NCBI RefSeq assembly: GCF_021155775.2
Contig: NC_060234.1
Location: 35,337,026 to 35,401,025 of the forward strand
Length of the DNA: 64,000 nucleotides
Direction of reading: 5' to 3'
DNA from: Neodiprion pinetum
Lineage: Eukaryota > Arthropoda > Insecta > Hymenoptera > Diprionidae
Part shown: positions 46,517-61,300 of the stretch, piece by piece
Layout of the letters: the number at the start of each line of letters is the position of its first letter
How positions within the stretch are numbered: the stretch's first letter is position 1
Notes under the pieces: model-generated
Database searches by the model: none
What the model was told of the DNA's origin: nothing
Seen by the model: only the letters and a program-made list of their open reading frames with translations
Program-made: the position numbers and the translations under genes

Positions 46517-49500
46517 CCCCCACGATTGATGACACTACGTATACTCGAGTATATCGCGGCAACAAATCAGGTTCCTCCGGTGATTTTCTCCCACATTCCT
46601 ATAGAACGCCGCGGTTTGTTGAATTTCTCGAAAGAATTACAAACAATTCGCGGGCTTCGCGTCGCGGGTGACACGATTTGGCACTTAGGAGCTTGCGAGC
46701 CTTCGCTAAAGGTTTTTCCCTGAATTATCGATCGCCGTTCGGAAGTCTGTAATCTCGCTGCATCCCGGCTGACTTGGCTGTAATGTATTTCCGCCGCATA
46801 AGCGATCAGTTTGACGCGACGACGCCAGCAGCGAGTGCAGCCTCAAGAATATCGACGAATTGCGTGCAACGATTAATTCTCCGCTGCCGAAAATCGTTGG
46901 AAGGAAAAAAAAATTCGCAGGCTACGTCGCCCCGCGCTCAAAGTATTCGTGCGACGTTATATTTCATCAGGATTTTTATTCGCTCGGTGTTATATGCGGG
47001 TATGCAAGCACCGAGGTCGGTTTATTTAGCCGCGATAAATCTTTCCGCGAATAACGCCGCGAGGCCAAATCGTGAAACACGCTGGTCTCCGTTCGTCGGG
47101 TTCAATAATCCATTACACTCGTCTTCCTTAACCTGCTTTCACGGGACACGAGGTTTAATTCGCTCAAAATCGCGATTTTCCTGTCAGCGACGCGTCTGAT
47201 CCTGCGACAGGAGATTCGCCTCGAGTATAAAACGAGCCGACGGATACACGCTGATAACCAATCGTCGGATCGATGATCCAGCCGCGAGATAGATAGCGTG
47301 CCAAATTCAATTATTATTGCCTTTTCCAACGCCCCGCGTGGCCCGATTAAATTTTCCGTATCCAAACAACCTTTTTAATTCCCTTTTCCCGGCTCTTTCA
47401 CTAACGAGAAAAGGGAGGAACGGTGGCTAAAATATAACCGGCCAAAGGATGTTAACCCGCGCAGGAGAAACGTTGAATAGCGATTGATGCGAAATTTCCT
47501 ACCTGCGGTTTTATTTCAAGTTACGCGCATGAGGGAAATACGGAAAATCATTAGATTAAATGAAAAAATGAGACGGTTAAAAGCTCAAGCGTGTTGGCGG
47601 ATTCCGTTTGGTAGCGACAACATTTCCAGCCTAGTTTCACCCCCGTTTCTGCACTCAAAATTGCATCCTATATCCGGACAATGAACTGTTTTAAGATTAA
47701 CAGATCAAGAAAATACCACGGATAAAATCGTGCAAGAAAAGGGCGAGGATCGTCCCATCAAAATTGCATTTTTTGGCCAGAAAATAAAGTACGCAATAGA
47801 AAAAGAAAAAAACTTCGAAACATCAGTCAAGTTGAATCCGACAAACGAGAAATACATGACGGTTTTAATTCTGCGATTCTTTCGCAGCTCGGAAAAGAAA
47901 TCTTCTACACGATATTACGTAACGAGAAAGGAGAATAAAAAAGATTGGCGAATCGTAGAGGGAGAGATGAAATGGGCTGTTACCTGGGGAAAACAGAGGA
48001 TATCGCTCATAAATACGACCCTCCTTATCTTTGGTGTCATTCTTGAAGCAGTTGGACATTACTCGTGCATAAGTGCGCCGCTCTGATACGCACGGAGAGT
48101 TGCAGGCAGCAGCCATAAAACGGGTACCTACCCTTACACTCAAAGTTTCCCGCACCCGCAGAATGGAAATTTCAACTTCTATTTCACGCGTTATGCCCGC
48201 TTCCTCTGGGGTGATTAGGCGCCTCGGTCGTTAGCGGCGAGGCTCGGCATACAGAGTTATTATCCACTTTTATACGCGGTCTTCCATCCTTTTATCCGCC
48301 CACTAGTTCCACGCCTAACGACGAGCAAACCATCCGATTTTTGTTTTTATTATTTTTACCTTATTCATTTTTTCATCCCTGAATTACTCGAAATTCGGCG
48401 ACCCTTCGGTGACTTTGTGCAATGTTTCGCGCAGCGATGATTGATTCGACTTTCTTCACCCAGTGAAACAAAAGGCGTCCTTGTAAACTGGCGAATTTAA
48501 GTCGCCCTCGCGGTGCTTGCGGCTCCGTTTTGCTAACAGCACTGCTTTAGACTTACCCTCTCCGAAAATTCGCCAACCCGAGACCGCGAACTCTGACCTT
48601 TCGCACAGTGTCTAAGTTTACGGGCTCGAGGTGACGAAGTGACGCCGTCGCTCTCAGGTGAAGGAAGGGAACTCGGCTTCCGGACGAGCTTTCCTGTTCC
48701 TCGAGTCGTAACCCGTTCAAAATGTCACGACCCAAACTTCTTTTTACGGCCTTCCCTGTCTCGCAGGGATCTTTCGGCAACAACCCGCCGCGGCAAACAT
48801 TCCGCCATCTCTTATAGAAGCCGCGCGGAAAACCGCGAAGAAGATACGCCGAGAGTTAATATAACTTCCGCAACGCGTAGGGTTGCAGAAATATAATTCA
48901 TCTCCTCTTTCCCTTCGCTTATTCGGTTCCCCGTCTCCTGTTTCTCTTAAAACCGGAAACCATCTCGTAACAAAGTCTTGATGGGACTCTTTTCTGACCG
49001 ATACCCTCGTCATCGTCTTGGATTGCTTTTCACCGTTGGTTCGGTAAAGTATTAACTTCGTGCAATATTCAACTCGAGACACCGTATAAGGATCTTTTTC
49101 GAGAAAGCTTGACGTAAAAATTCTTCAATTTATCGCGAAACGATGTATTGCCGGAATATATTTCCGCCTGGGTGAGAACGATCTTTGCAGGTATCCTACG
49201 TTTGGAACGGCGCAAAGGCAGGAATGCACTTGAGCAAGGTGAAGTTCATAAAAGGGTAACCTGCATAGCCGCATTCCTCGTTTATAACGTCGAAACTTAT
49301 GAGTACCATCCTCTGACCTCACGCGTCGCTGATTCCATTTACATAAATGCATACATGCCGCCAAGCAAAGAGTCGGCACTTTCCTCGCACGCCAAACTTA
49401 ATCCAACGTTTCAAAGTGGAGGCCACACTTTTCGCACTTCAACGATTACTGACTTTTATTGGAAAGTACTCGAATGGCACTAGGAATTCGCTTAGCTGAA

Positions 49501-51428
49501 AGCTCGCTGGCGTCCGCTTCTCTCCAGCTAGACAAACACCCTGAAATTAAACAGATTTCACAATCTTTCAAACTGGGAAACGCTCCGCTCAACGCGAGTT
49601 GTTCCGCGAAGAATATCCGAATGGACATGTAAAAACCGTATCTCCTGTACGAGAGAACTTCCGCATTTACGACGCGCGTAGGTTTACGGCGAATTTTTAC
49701 GAACGAGTCCTGATATCGAGAAACGGGAAAACAGGCAGAGGGATAACAGTCGAGCAGTGGTTGCAAGGATCATCTTTACCCGCCCGCGTACCTCCTGATG
49801 GAATCCTTAGGGTCGGAATTAAGTCGGGTCCGCCCCTCGCTATTTCTTCGCTTTTTACCCTCCTCCTGAGCTTCATCGTTTTCTATTAGTACTTGCGGAG
49901 GAACTTGAATATACGGTTTCGGTCTCTGCCGCCTATCGACTGCCAGCTTTGATGCTGCAGACATTTCTATTTCCATTTATGCCGCAGTGAAGCCGAATCA
50001 ACAAATGACTCGATTCGATCGGATAACCCTTTTGGTTTTTCGGTTTTTGAAGATAGAGGGCACGGGAAACTGGTTTTTGTATTTTCCGAACGACAGAGTG
50101 TGTCTGAAATGCCTGAAAAAACGTACCTACATTTTTTTGTTATTCAATATTTACGCAACTTGATCATCGATCGTTACACCCTCGGGATATAATTATTATA
50201 GGAATGAGGTAAAAAAATTATCACAATTCTCGAAATCCGCACAAAATAGATCGATAATTACTACGGACAAACGTTATTCGTTACACGATACGTAGTGGCA
50301 ACCATTTCGAGCCTTTGTCGAATTTCCAGAAAAAGAACGTCAAGTGCAGCAATTACACGGGAATTTCTTCTCGCTAAGTGTGATGTCAATCTTTGGCTTT
50401 ACGTTTCATCACGCGCTCGCTGTCGACAATGAATTTGTGAAATATTAAAACCAAATACCACGTTACCGAATTATCGTTAAACTCTAACAAAAAGAAAGCG
50501 TAAAGTGAAAGAATTAAGTGACGCGTGTTTTCCTCGCTGATTCGGCCAAGGGAATACAATATTAACCACATTTTGAAAATAGAGAGTGATTCGAATAAAG
50601 TAAAAAAGAGTTGAAACAGAAACGATGTTAATGAAACTGTGTAGCTAGGCGTGAGAGGTATAGTGAATATAATATATTATGTATAAATTAATGAACAAGT
50701 TTCCTAATGCAAAACAGTGAACGATCGCAATTGCAAAGCGTCTAAAATTAGTGTGTACAACGTAATATATTCGTAAAGAGGACTGTGTTGCCAAATATGT
50801 TTCAATATATATTATATACATAAGTTATACATGAATTATTAAGAAGGCCGTTACTATATTTAAGATGTAATTATATTATTATACTACCTATTAACTCGAG
50901 GGTATAGGGTGCAATATTTTACTTCGTAATCAAAAGGGATAAAACAAATAAATAAATGAATAATTGATCAAATCACACGGCGTATAGGCGCCGCCGCCAA
51001 TTTTCTTATTATACATTGCACATTTCGATATTTTCAAATTCTTCTTCAAACATTCCGCGGCGGCTCCTAATCGCCGTCTTATCAACTCAAATCAATGTTA
51101 TAGCTCGTAAAGAATAATGTTAAAGTATTTAAAAATTGGTCCGATTTTTAAATATTAATGTTAAGAGAATTTGTAACTGAATATACATAATTTAAATGTC
51201 GGACATCAAATGAAGATCTTAACCTGTACCTACGAAGGGAAGAAAAAAAAAAGAAAAATAATTTAAAAACAAGTTGGAAAAATTTGACGTGTAACATGAA
51301 AAGTCAGAAAAAAAAAAATATCTGAAGATTATATTAAGAAAAATAAATTGAGAAATTGTTAATTAATTGTTATACGAATTCCAATAATTTTACTATTCAT
51401 TGGATTCATCGTTTATATCACACAATTT

Positions 51429-51514
51429 TATCATCGCTACGGCCATTATCATCGTTTATTATTATCATTGCTATTATCATCATTACTGTCATCATCATTA
51501 TTATCATATTATAG
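51429..51514. repeat. (ATT/ATC)n degenerate trinucleotide repeat
   Basis: Mixed ATT and ATC triplets over about 85 bp; the His/Ile/Tyr-rich frame across it is a repeat artefact. Confidence 0.8.
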
Positions 51515-53658
51515 TTAATATTGTTGGAGAATGTAAGAAACAAAATACACGTTTCCCTATTAAAGTTTCTCGCCGTGTCCGTCGATTAATCTTAAGTGAT
51601 CAATAATTTAATACAGAGATAATGAGGTAAAATCTACGGTACGAATTAAAATTTTGGATCGTACAAATGACTGCCTATAATGGTAAGCATTCATTGAAGC
51701 AAAAAGCGTCGAGTAACCAAGGAAAATCGGTATTTATAAATTTAACCCGATATTTGCTGCGAAACGCGATAATTTAATCGTTTGAAGTTCGTCGCGAAGT
51801 CCAAAAAATCCGACTCCTTGTGAGCTGCTAGTCGCGGAGATGCTGCAATGAAATTGAGAAGGAAGGCAGTCGCCCTTTTTACGTCCCTTCGGCATAATCG
51901 ACGACGACGAAAGTCGCCGGCTCTGCCGCAGCTGCGAAGGATAGCGCGGGATTTTTATAGACTGTTTTATACTTAATAAGCCCTTATCCCCTGGCTTCCA
52001 GGACGAGACCATCGCCTCGCCAAATTAGCTCCGCGATACGGTTTCACCTTTTACCTCGTACCGAGAATAACGAAAGGACGATTCCTGCAGGCACGCCAAA
52101 GCCGGGACGCGACTATCGGCGCTCTTCGAACGAATCGATATCCACGACAGCATTGAAACACCAGATATCCTACACCGATGGAATTGTCGCCTCTCAGCAG
52201 CGACTACACGTCCAGAAAAGATGCAAAAAAAGCTGCAAAGCTCGTGACGCGCTTGCGTTTCACGATTATCGGTATACGGTATTTTACGTTAGGGTTATCA
52301 CAGCAGAGCTACCTTCGATTTTACCTTCAGCTGCTGAGGGTACGGTCCCGAGGAAAGAGAGTTAGGAGGTACCGTTAGATCCTCGATGTTATTGAGCTTT
52401 CAGTCAACACAATACAGGGCATCGAATGGCCATCAAACCTCAACGAGTTCGGTTTAACCGACCTCACCTACTTGCGAAATGAAGTGGAATTACCGGCAGC
52501 GAATGTCGGCTGCAGTAGGCAATTCAAGAGCGATTGTTCGCCACGGTTATGACAGAGTTATAGTCGTATAGATATGTATACTCCCCGATCGAGCCGTCAT
52601 CTTTATTGAATTGCGGCATCAAACCACACCGTAAAAGATATTTTTAACGCGGGTGATAAAGAGCACGCCAAACTCCGAATCTCACATCCGGTTAAACGGC
52701 CGCGTCTCTCCGCTGCAGCTGGCTGCGAAACATCTTGAGCGTGTGTTTATTGCCGGTTTAAAAAAATTCACGGAAACAATCGCACGCAGCTTTAATGCGG
52801 ACTGTGAAAGTCAGCTCCCCTTCGAATCGTTGCCCGGAGACTTGAGGTAAGCGGTAGATTTCATACTTTTTTGGACAATGTTATAATCAGACGCGTACCT
52901 ATAATCATGATTGAAAATAGATTCAAGATTTCGACCAGATGATCGGATATAAGCACCTTATCTGGATTCTGAACCATCTTTAATCACACTTGCAAAATCT
53001 TTCCCAATGCTATAAATTTATTCAAGTATTCTTCGATTTCCAAACAAATTTCCCGACGTTTCAAAGCAGTCGAAACTGTTTTTTACCACATGTGACCACG
53101 CCCAAACGTACACGTAATTAATATGTCCGCAACCGAATCAATATAGATGGTCAGATATACGGCGGTCATCCATCTTAGGCGGCTTACATCTCCTCTCGTA
53201 CGCGCGGATCGCCACTTAATTATGTTTTTTTTTTCTTCTTTTTCTTTTTACTTCCTTTTTCAATCCTCGCAAAGAACCCTTCGGGCGAGTCCTTCGGTCC
53301 TTGCTCCTTGTCGTTAAGCCGGAGTTCGCGAGAGTGGCGGAGAAAACAAGGGTTGAACAAGAGGAGTCCGCGTTCCTTTAGCTCGATGAAAGTCCTTCGC
53401 CGTCGTTACTCGTTCCTTAACGCTTAGATCTCTGATAACCGAGAAACTACATGCGGTATGCTTCAGTTGTTACACCGGTGTTCTTCCTCGTCAAAGTTTT
53501 CTCCCAGCCGTCTCGGTCTAACGTCGTTGGTTTCACGAACAGACTTAGCTGGTCCTTGGAGAAGGAACGGGATCGCCTCGGCCAAGTTCTTGATGAGAGC
53601 CGCGTTGCCCTCTTTAGGCCCTTTTCTCCGCCATCCTGGAAGGAGAAGACCCGTGTTC

Positions 53659-53676
53659 GGTGGTGGTGGTGGTGGG
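53659..53676. repeat. (GGT)6 short repeat
   Basis: Six GGT units; the Trp-run and Gly-run frames over it are artefacts. Confidence 0.75.
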
Positions 53677-54494
53677 CCAATTGCCTACATCGCCGCGGCA
53701 CATCCGGTGCGTCAGCTTGCTCCCTGCTTTAATTTACCCGACACGGATGCTCCTTGTATAATGTCAAGTGAGCAGCATGCCAATCGGGCCGCTGCTATAT
53801 GGACAAGCTTGTCTCTGTATACGTAGGAATGTACGCCGGACGGCCAGGACACGGGCTAATCGAGGTGCACCTATGCAGATTCGCGTGCTTCACATTGCAC
53901 GCGTTAATTATCCCTGCCAAAGTCTTAACGCACTGCCCTCCGCGTCCTTGATTTATGCGCTCTTAATTGCTGCGGACGAGAAGACCGATTTCCACTTTTC
54001 GTCAAATTTGGTATTCTCGTGTTGAATGCTGAGAAAAATTTTCATTCGTTTCTATTTGTTTTATTCCATGAAATGTTTTGTTGCAAACACGAAGTAACGA
54101 ACTGCACAGTCAAATTGAGAAAATTTAAGCGTCAGTGTAATATCGGGTGAGTTTAACGTGTACTTAATAAGCAGGTAAGATTTGTTGAATTTTTCCCTCA
54201 ATCAAACTAAACACCTTTTCATTTCACAGAAATGTAAGAGAAAAAAAAACAACACTGAGTGAAAAATAGCTTCGTTCAAAGTATACCATTTTAATAAATT
54301 GAACGAGTCTTATTTTTCTTTTTCTCATTCATCGTACGATGCTAGAGTTACACGTTTTTTATACTCGAGGTTTTAATAAGATTGAATTAACGCAACTCTG
54401 ATGAAAACGGGCGTTTTGATAGTCGGGAATTACGAAAATTTTCCCACTAAGCTCTCCTATTATTGCACTTGGCTAATGCAACAACCTGCAGCTA

Positions 54495-54710
54495 TCATAA
54501 TTTACAATTAAGAGGGGAAAACTTCGTTTTGTAAAGCACAGGTGGTATCACACCCTGCAACAGCAGCTCGTTTTCGCCGTCTGCTAAGTGCATTTCGCTG
54601 TACTCGGGCTTCATTATCATACCACTGATGACGTTCGGTGTGTCAAGCACTGTAGCGAGGGTGACTCCGTCGTAATTTGTGGCCAACTTCCCTCGGCTTT
54701 CGCCCTCCAA
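54495..54710 (-). CDS. Weak exon-like frame, unknown protein
   Basis: A 71-codon frame begins at TTG, not ATG. Its middle part (about residues 8-54) has a balanced, protein-like composition, including T-L-A-T-V-L-D-T-P-N-V-I-S-G. A possible donor is GTGTGATA around 54548-54555. I do not recognise it and no partner exon was found. It may be chance. Confidence 0.2.
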   Translation of the reverse strand: MEGESRGKLATNYDGVTLATVLDTPNVISGMIMKPEYSEMHLADGENELLLQGVIPPVLYKTKFSPLNCKL

Positions 54711-56729
54711 CCACGGTATTAAAACTATCTATCAGTGTGTCGTGACGAGAATCCGTCTTAGGAATGATGGACAAAAGATTTCTTTCCCTTTCGTCACAAA
54801 AATATCGAAAACATCGGCAAGGAGAAAATGATTTCTCGTTAATACCCGTTCGAACAACGCTCGCGGATCGAATCCCCGTTTTCAAACACGAAGAACGATT
54901 CGGGCAGGGAAATGTGAAAAAAAAAGGAGGAAGCACTAACGGATAGTGGCATTAGTTCGGGCCGTTTCCCGGAGGCGAAACCGCCTCTTTCACATGACGT
55001 ATTTTTCAATTTTAAATCTGGATTCCAGACTGGCCGGCGGTCGAACTGCTATTCATATGCAGACGTAAAGACTCCGATATTTTACTGGCTACACGTCGGA
55101 CTTGTGGAAACTCTTGCAGCCCGCTTAACTATTGGCGATATGTCACGGGAAAACTACTTTGCTATCCATTCCGGGAACTTTTATCCGTATATTTTCAACC
55201 TGTTCCTAAAAATCACACACCGAGCGACATTCCTCTTTCCCGACTTTTGTTCAGGTTCTTCCTCCGCGAAGTGACGAAGTGCTGCGGGAATTTTGCCAGG
55301 CTGTCATTCGCCGTACCTACAAGAATTTTCCCATTTCCCACAGTTTGCAGCTTCGCGCTCTCTATGGAATCCACATTCGTCATTCCACGTCACGTTCCGA
55401 AAAATCAACGACAAAAGTGAATTTCCTGATTCCTGAAATATTTCAATCATCAACAAGTATATTACGACAAGTATATCGACCAGTTGATAATTTGCATCAA
55501 GTTTTCCGTTTGCACGGATTTTCAGGAGAAGATAAAAATTCTCCCTATCGTTTTATTGCGTCTCTCTGTTGACGTCTCGGTTTAAAGAAGCGTTATTCCC
55601 ACACCTGTTTGAACATATTTCACTCCCGCATTCACGGAATTCCGATTCTGAATTAAATATTCGCGGTGTGTCAACGTGGAAAATAAACATTCTGGACAGC
55701 GGTAAATTTCTCCCTACCCATTAATTTCCCTTTTCTCGCCTTTGGTACGAAATCGCATCCTAAAATGTACGGGACTCGGATTACCTTCCGTGCAGTTTCG
55801 GACCTCAAAATAGCGCCTTTGCCAGCGGAAGAACAAAGCGCTCGCGTATCGCACTCTTCGTTACGCTTTCTCTGATAACGCTTTGAGTTTTACGTGCAAA
55901 ATTTCGACACCTCGGCCCGGGTCGTTCTCAAACGGCTCTCTGCGCAGCCGCATATTTATCGGAGAATTTTGCTTGTGTCCCAAACCCACCGCCAAGTATC
56001 ATCCCAGTCCTGCACGCCCTCGGATCAGACGATTGTTTCCACTTAACCGGAAAGCGGGACAGTTTTGCCATCCAAATCGGGAAAAGGCCTGTCGACTCGG
56101 TATCGAAATAAAATAACCAAGCTTTTAGGCAGCGAAGATATCAAGAGATAAAATTTTAAACGTTCCCCCGTGGAACTTGAGACACAAATGCTCACGAGTC
56201 TTTTCGGCTCTTTTTTCCCCCGCTCTTTGGCCTGGTTCCGCTTTTTCAATGTCGGAATTTTTCCGACGGTATCGATCCCCTCTTCCATCCCGTTCAAACA
56301 CCTCGTAATTTAAAATAATCCGGTTCACTGATCTGCGAGTTTATACCAGCGGCTTTTGTCCTTATGTTTCGTTTTTTCCCCCTTGTAACGTTTACCAAAG
56401 TATAAAATAGAAAATAAAGCGAATATGTGAGAGTCGGTTTCAGCTTCGTTAACTCTTCTGCGGCGAACTAATTTTCTTTCTCAATTGTCTCCGAAAGTAA
56501 AAACGTATACATTCAGACAAATTATTATTCTCTTCCCCGGTCTTCCTGACAATTCTTCCACTTCGGATAGCACGCGAAGAAAAAAATATCTCGGTGCCCT
56601 GATTCAATTTTTTTCCATCATCCGGTAGCACCCAATGATACAGAATAAATGCGGTAGAAACAACTCGCCGGGTTCTCCTTGAACCTGCAGCTTGCAGATT
56701 GATCGAGAGGCTCTCGAGAAGAAGAATTG

Positions 56730-56764
56730 ATATACAAATATATGTATATATATATGTATGTACG
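56730..56764. repeat. TA/TG alternating repeat
   Basis: TATACAAATATATG followed by TATATATATATG and TATGTACG; simple AT-rich alternation. Confidence 0.65.
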
Positions 56765-57096
56765 AAAAGTGGAATAGGTCGGCACGATTCTTCCGCTATC
56801 CGCAGTTTTTCCTTCGTAACTCTGAAACAACAGCTGTCACAGATTGCGTGATGCGTTAAAGCGTTTGCTTAGCGAAACGACCGGCAGGAAAAATGAAAAT
56901 TAAAATATTACAGGCACAAAGATCTTGAAAGACGTGAGACTTTTGGAAAAAGTGATAAGAAGTTGTGATAATAATGATGATGATTGAATTTTACGAAGAT
57001 TAAAATGAGAGTGAAAAATTATAATTTAGTCGCACTTTGAAAAAGACTGTGAAAGTATTCTGGAAAATTAACAATTATCAAGACGAAGCTGATTAA

Positions 57097-57117
57097 CTCT
57101 CAGGCCAAGCCTGAGAG
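57097..57117. repeat. Perfect 9-bp inverted repeat
   Basis: CTCTCAGGC, 3-base loop CAA, GCCTGAGAG. A perfect short hairpin in otherwise featureless sequence. Confidence 0.85.
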
Positions 57118-58292
57118 CTTAATTTGCGGGGAATTGCTTCGAGATAATTGAGTGCCTCGATGGAGGAAGCGACGCGGAACAACTTCCGCCACTTTTGACT
57201 TCCCCACGAATCGGCGCTGCGCAAAATTGCGCTATTTTAACGTTTGTTCAACGCGTTGCGCGATCGTGCCAGTTTTGGGAAAATAGCGATGCTGGAATTG
57301 CAAAATTGGCCAACTCATAGCCCGCAATGACTCCCCTCGTTTATCTGCAGTTACACTTTGAACGAAGCAAATAATCGCAAATGCCGCCGCAGTTTGTGAA
57401 CACTGAAGTTAAACAGATTCGAGTGATTTTTTTCTCCAATTACCGGCTAAATAATTATTTCCCGGAGTAATCCTTCCATTTGAGCAAATTTCCGGCGAAC
57501 GAGATACATGTAATTGATTCCTGCACTGTTTTAAATTAGGGCAAAGCTTTTTTTGGTGGAAGAATGTCTAAACATTAGTTGTTTCTGGATGAAAATTCCT
57601 CCCGAAAGGAGAAAACGAAAAAAAAATATGTCGTTGTTCATATCAGCCAATCAAACTGTCAAACCTTACGATACGATTATTTTGAAAAATTCAGCGAAGG
57701 AACTGGAACGATAATATTTTTTCACACTTGTATTTAGGTTTGGATTTGCGGGAAATATGAGATTAGAGGGAATAATACGCTACTTTCGTCCCGCTATTCA
57801 GTTCAACAAAGTTAACATTATGATTGAGTCGGGAATAAAACTATAAGCCTTGGAAAAAAAAAGGTTTCTCGTAATCTAAAACACATAATCCGATCAGTAT
57901 GCGATGGATATCCTAAGGATGCACGTTTTCCCCTGAAGAACACTGGCAGAGAAAAAGTAAATGAAAATACCGTAACAACAGGTAATGTTCGAAGAGATAG
58001 TTGCGTATGGAATGAAACCGATGACCTTCTTTCTCAAAAAATGAACCTACTGGAACGTGAAACGCGACTGCAGGTACGTTATGAGCTAAAATGAAGCAAG
58101 CCCGCGTCGATATCAAAAAAGGAATAAACGCGCTTGAGGCAATAATCAGACAGTCAATTTTGACGCAACGCCAATACCGCACAGCGACAGTTTGCTCGTC
58201 GCGATAACGTTCCCGTCGTTCAGTGTAACATGGAAATTTATATCGACGCAGTAACTTTCCTCGGGATCTTATTTATCAATCAAGCTTGGAGG

Positions 58293-58315
58293 TTGCACGC
58301 GGCAGCCGCGTGCAA
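58293..58315. repeat. Perfect 11-bp inverted repeat with 1-base centre
   Basis: TTGCACGCGGC, A, GCCGCGTGCAA is a near-continuous 23-bp palindrome, GC-rich within AT-rich surroundings. It could be a dimeric protein site or a hairpin in a transcript. Confidence 0.85.
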
Positions 58316-61300
58316 ACTCCGCGGACAAAGTCCTGCCCCAATGTCGTTAAACACTCGTAAATATCCGAGTCTTTTCCACAGGAAACTACCACTATCTTTC
58401 TCGTTGTTTTGCGTAGGTAACTGCTTGGCGTAGCTAGGAACCACACTTACGCACGCATGCCTGCTGGGTGCATTATACAGATGTGGCACAAAGTGTCCGC
58501 GGAATAATGAATGATCCGCGTGTATCGCGCTCCGACTGACGTTTCGCTTGATCATTTATAATTTCGAATGTAGTCGGGGATTGGAATTATTCGTGTGAAA
58601 AAAGTCCTTGCATTCATCCGTGGAGATTCTGTAATGTACGATTCAAATAATGAGCCGTTGATTTTGATTTGTTCGGTTTTTATTGCTCTTCTCGTTACGT
58701 AGCTGCTGAGAAGAAGAATGAGGAAAAAACTAGAAAGATAAAAAAACACACCTAATCTATCCTCTGGTACAAGACTTTCGCTCGCTATAACTCATCGCTT
58801 ACTCCAGAATTTTCCATCCAGCTTGCGTTACAGCCAAGCTCGAATAACATGCTAGAAATGAAAGATTGGGCGAGACGTCACTGACGTTCAGAGGTCGGAT
58901 TCAGAGCGTTGGGAGAGTGTTTTAAATTACACTTCTGGTCGAGTGTTCGCTCCCCTGATTTGGAAGAATTAATTCTTGTCTCCGCTAAGCGGAGCGTAAC
59001 GCTGGTAGTGGAAGGAAAAAATAAGGGCTGAAATAAAATTGCTTTTTGCTTTTTTTCCGCCGATGCAGTTTCGTCGCTCAGGTCATCGATCGAAAAGAGT
59101 GATTACCACCTTGTCTCAACAATTGTCTTGACTCGCGACGAGCGATGGAAAGGAGAGAAATAGCGGTTTCAGGTCAACGAGGTAACGAGCAATTCATTGC
59201 ATAAATAATTACAGGTTGAAGAATAAGCGGCGGAATTGCGCAGTTTCTGCAGAACTGCAGGACAAGAGAGTGCTAATTATCAAGCGTGTAATTCAGGCGT
59301 CAGGAAGTGAGAGGGACTAATTGTTAAGAGGCGAGCGGACCGCAAACGGCATCGAGACTCGGTTTTCAGAGAAAACACAAGGTGAAGGTGTTAAATGTTG
59401 AACCACGTTAACGAGGTTAAGACCAACCACTTGGCCAATCTGACAGCCGAGGGAAAATGGAGAGGCGCGGAAGCAACTGTCGGGTTACACTTAACGGCCT
59501 GAAACCTTTGCAATGAGGAACTCTACTCGAATTGCATACTTTTCTTGACAAATTCACCCACTCAAGACGCTACTCTCTTGGATCTCCTGGTTTTATCACC
59601 ACGGCTATAACGGAAGAACCGCCACTTTAGATGCCGCACCTGAGTGTCTCGAAAGAGTTAAGAGAATTTCGCGGTATTATTACAGTCGCCAGTTTTGAAG
59701 AGGTAATATTTTAAGACCTGCGTATTTATGCCACTCGTGTAAGCCGAATAAATTAATAGCCGTTGAATGTGCGCGGGATTTCATTCCGTGTGAGAACTGT
59801 TTGCTCTTCAATAAAAGGTTCTTATTCATCTCCGATCTTTTTCAACTTAGTAGGCACAAGTACACCTTATTCGCAAACTTCCCTAGCACTCCAAGACAAA
59901 CGACGGAATAAAATTATTACGACAGGTGGCAAATAAAAGTGACTTTTCTCTTTAATACTTTTCATCTAACAGGATCTCACAAAGCTCCACCAAGTTTATA
60001 CGTATGAATGACTAAGGTATCTGCTCTTCTTCCGTGCCCATTTCTTCTTATGTACCGAGTTTTAAATTCTGAAAGGGTTCCGTCCGCGTAAAGTACTTCC
60101 ACTCGTTAGCAAGCGTGGAAGGAGGTCAACTTCTTGATTATGTGGAAGGTGAAAATTCATATTATTAGCTTAGATGTGGCAAGTAACGCGAAATAATTGT
60201 GGCTCTGGAATTAGTGTTTATTGTAATTAAATGGGCATTAGGTAAACGTTGATCTCACCAAGGTCACGACGCCCCTTCTTTATCCCACATTTGCAGACAG
60301 ACTCGAAACTCTAGGAGACAAAGGTTGTTAACAATATCGTTCGGCTTAACTCCTATAGCGCCGGGCTAAATTATCATTTGCATTTACATTATTCCGTCCC
60401 ATTGTACCCGACCGACGAACCGCACGTGTATTAATCTGTGTGGAATTAAGACATTTCTCAAATTGTGTAAGATTTAACTCGGTACAGTCAAAAGCGGTGA
60501 GTCTTTTTTTTTTATGACACCGCTGATGTTTGTTGGAACTCTCGTAGAACAATAAGACAATTAAACAAGAACGCGCGAAAACTGATCAACATATTTAAAC
60601 GCGAACGCAGCCCTAAGATTACGCGAGATTAAAAATCCCAAAATAAAGATGTCGGGAGCTGAAATATTAATCAATTTTCTACTCTAAAGATCGAGCGGTG
60701 ACTGCAAAGCTCCAGAGATTCTACACTCGGCAAGCTTTCGAACAATTCCCAGCATGTACGCTCAACAAAAGACAAATATTGTACATCGACGGATGAATAT
60801 TCCGAAGCGAAATCGCGGATGCCGGAAATTTGCAGATCAGTCCACTCCGTCTTCGAAATACATACCCGGCTTAGCTACGAGTTGCGATCGGGGATCTTAA
60901 TATTTCCACAGGACAAAGAGAGACCACGCCGGTCTTCTTTCAGCCCGAGCCTTGTGCCGTGGAGAGAAGGAGATCGACGCAGGGTCGAGAATAGTACCGA
61001 GCAAAACAGCCCCGGTCGGTGGCCGGGTCGAGCGACGGGCTTGTTTTGTCACTCAAGTCCTGGAGGAGATTATACGGGATTACCGAGATTTCCCTATCCC
61101 GGCATGTACCTCGTAATCTAAAGCCACGTCGCACTCGAACACACCGGAGGTGGTACCAGGGAGGCAGGGCACACACAGCGAAGAGGCGACACGCACCACC
61201 CCCGGCAACACAACCGCATTCGCTAACCGCAAGTCGCGACGCTGTGCAATTCACCCTGGGAAAGGCAAGAAGCAGGAATCCTCCACTTGCGGTCGTAATC

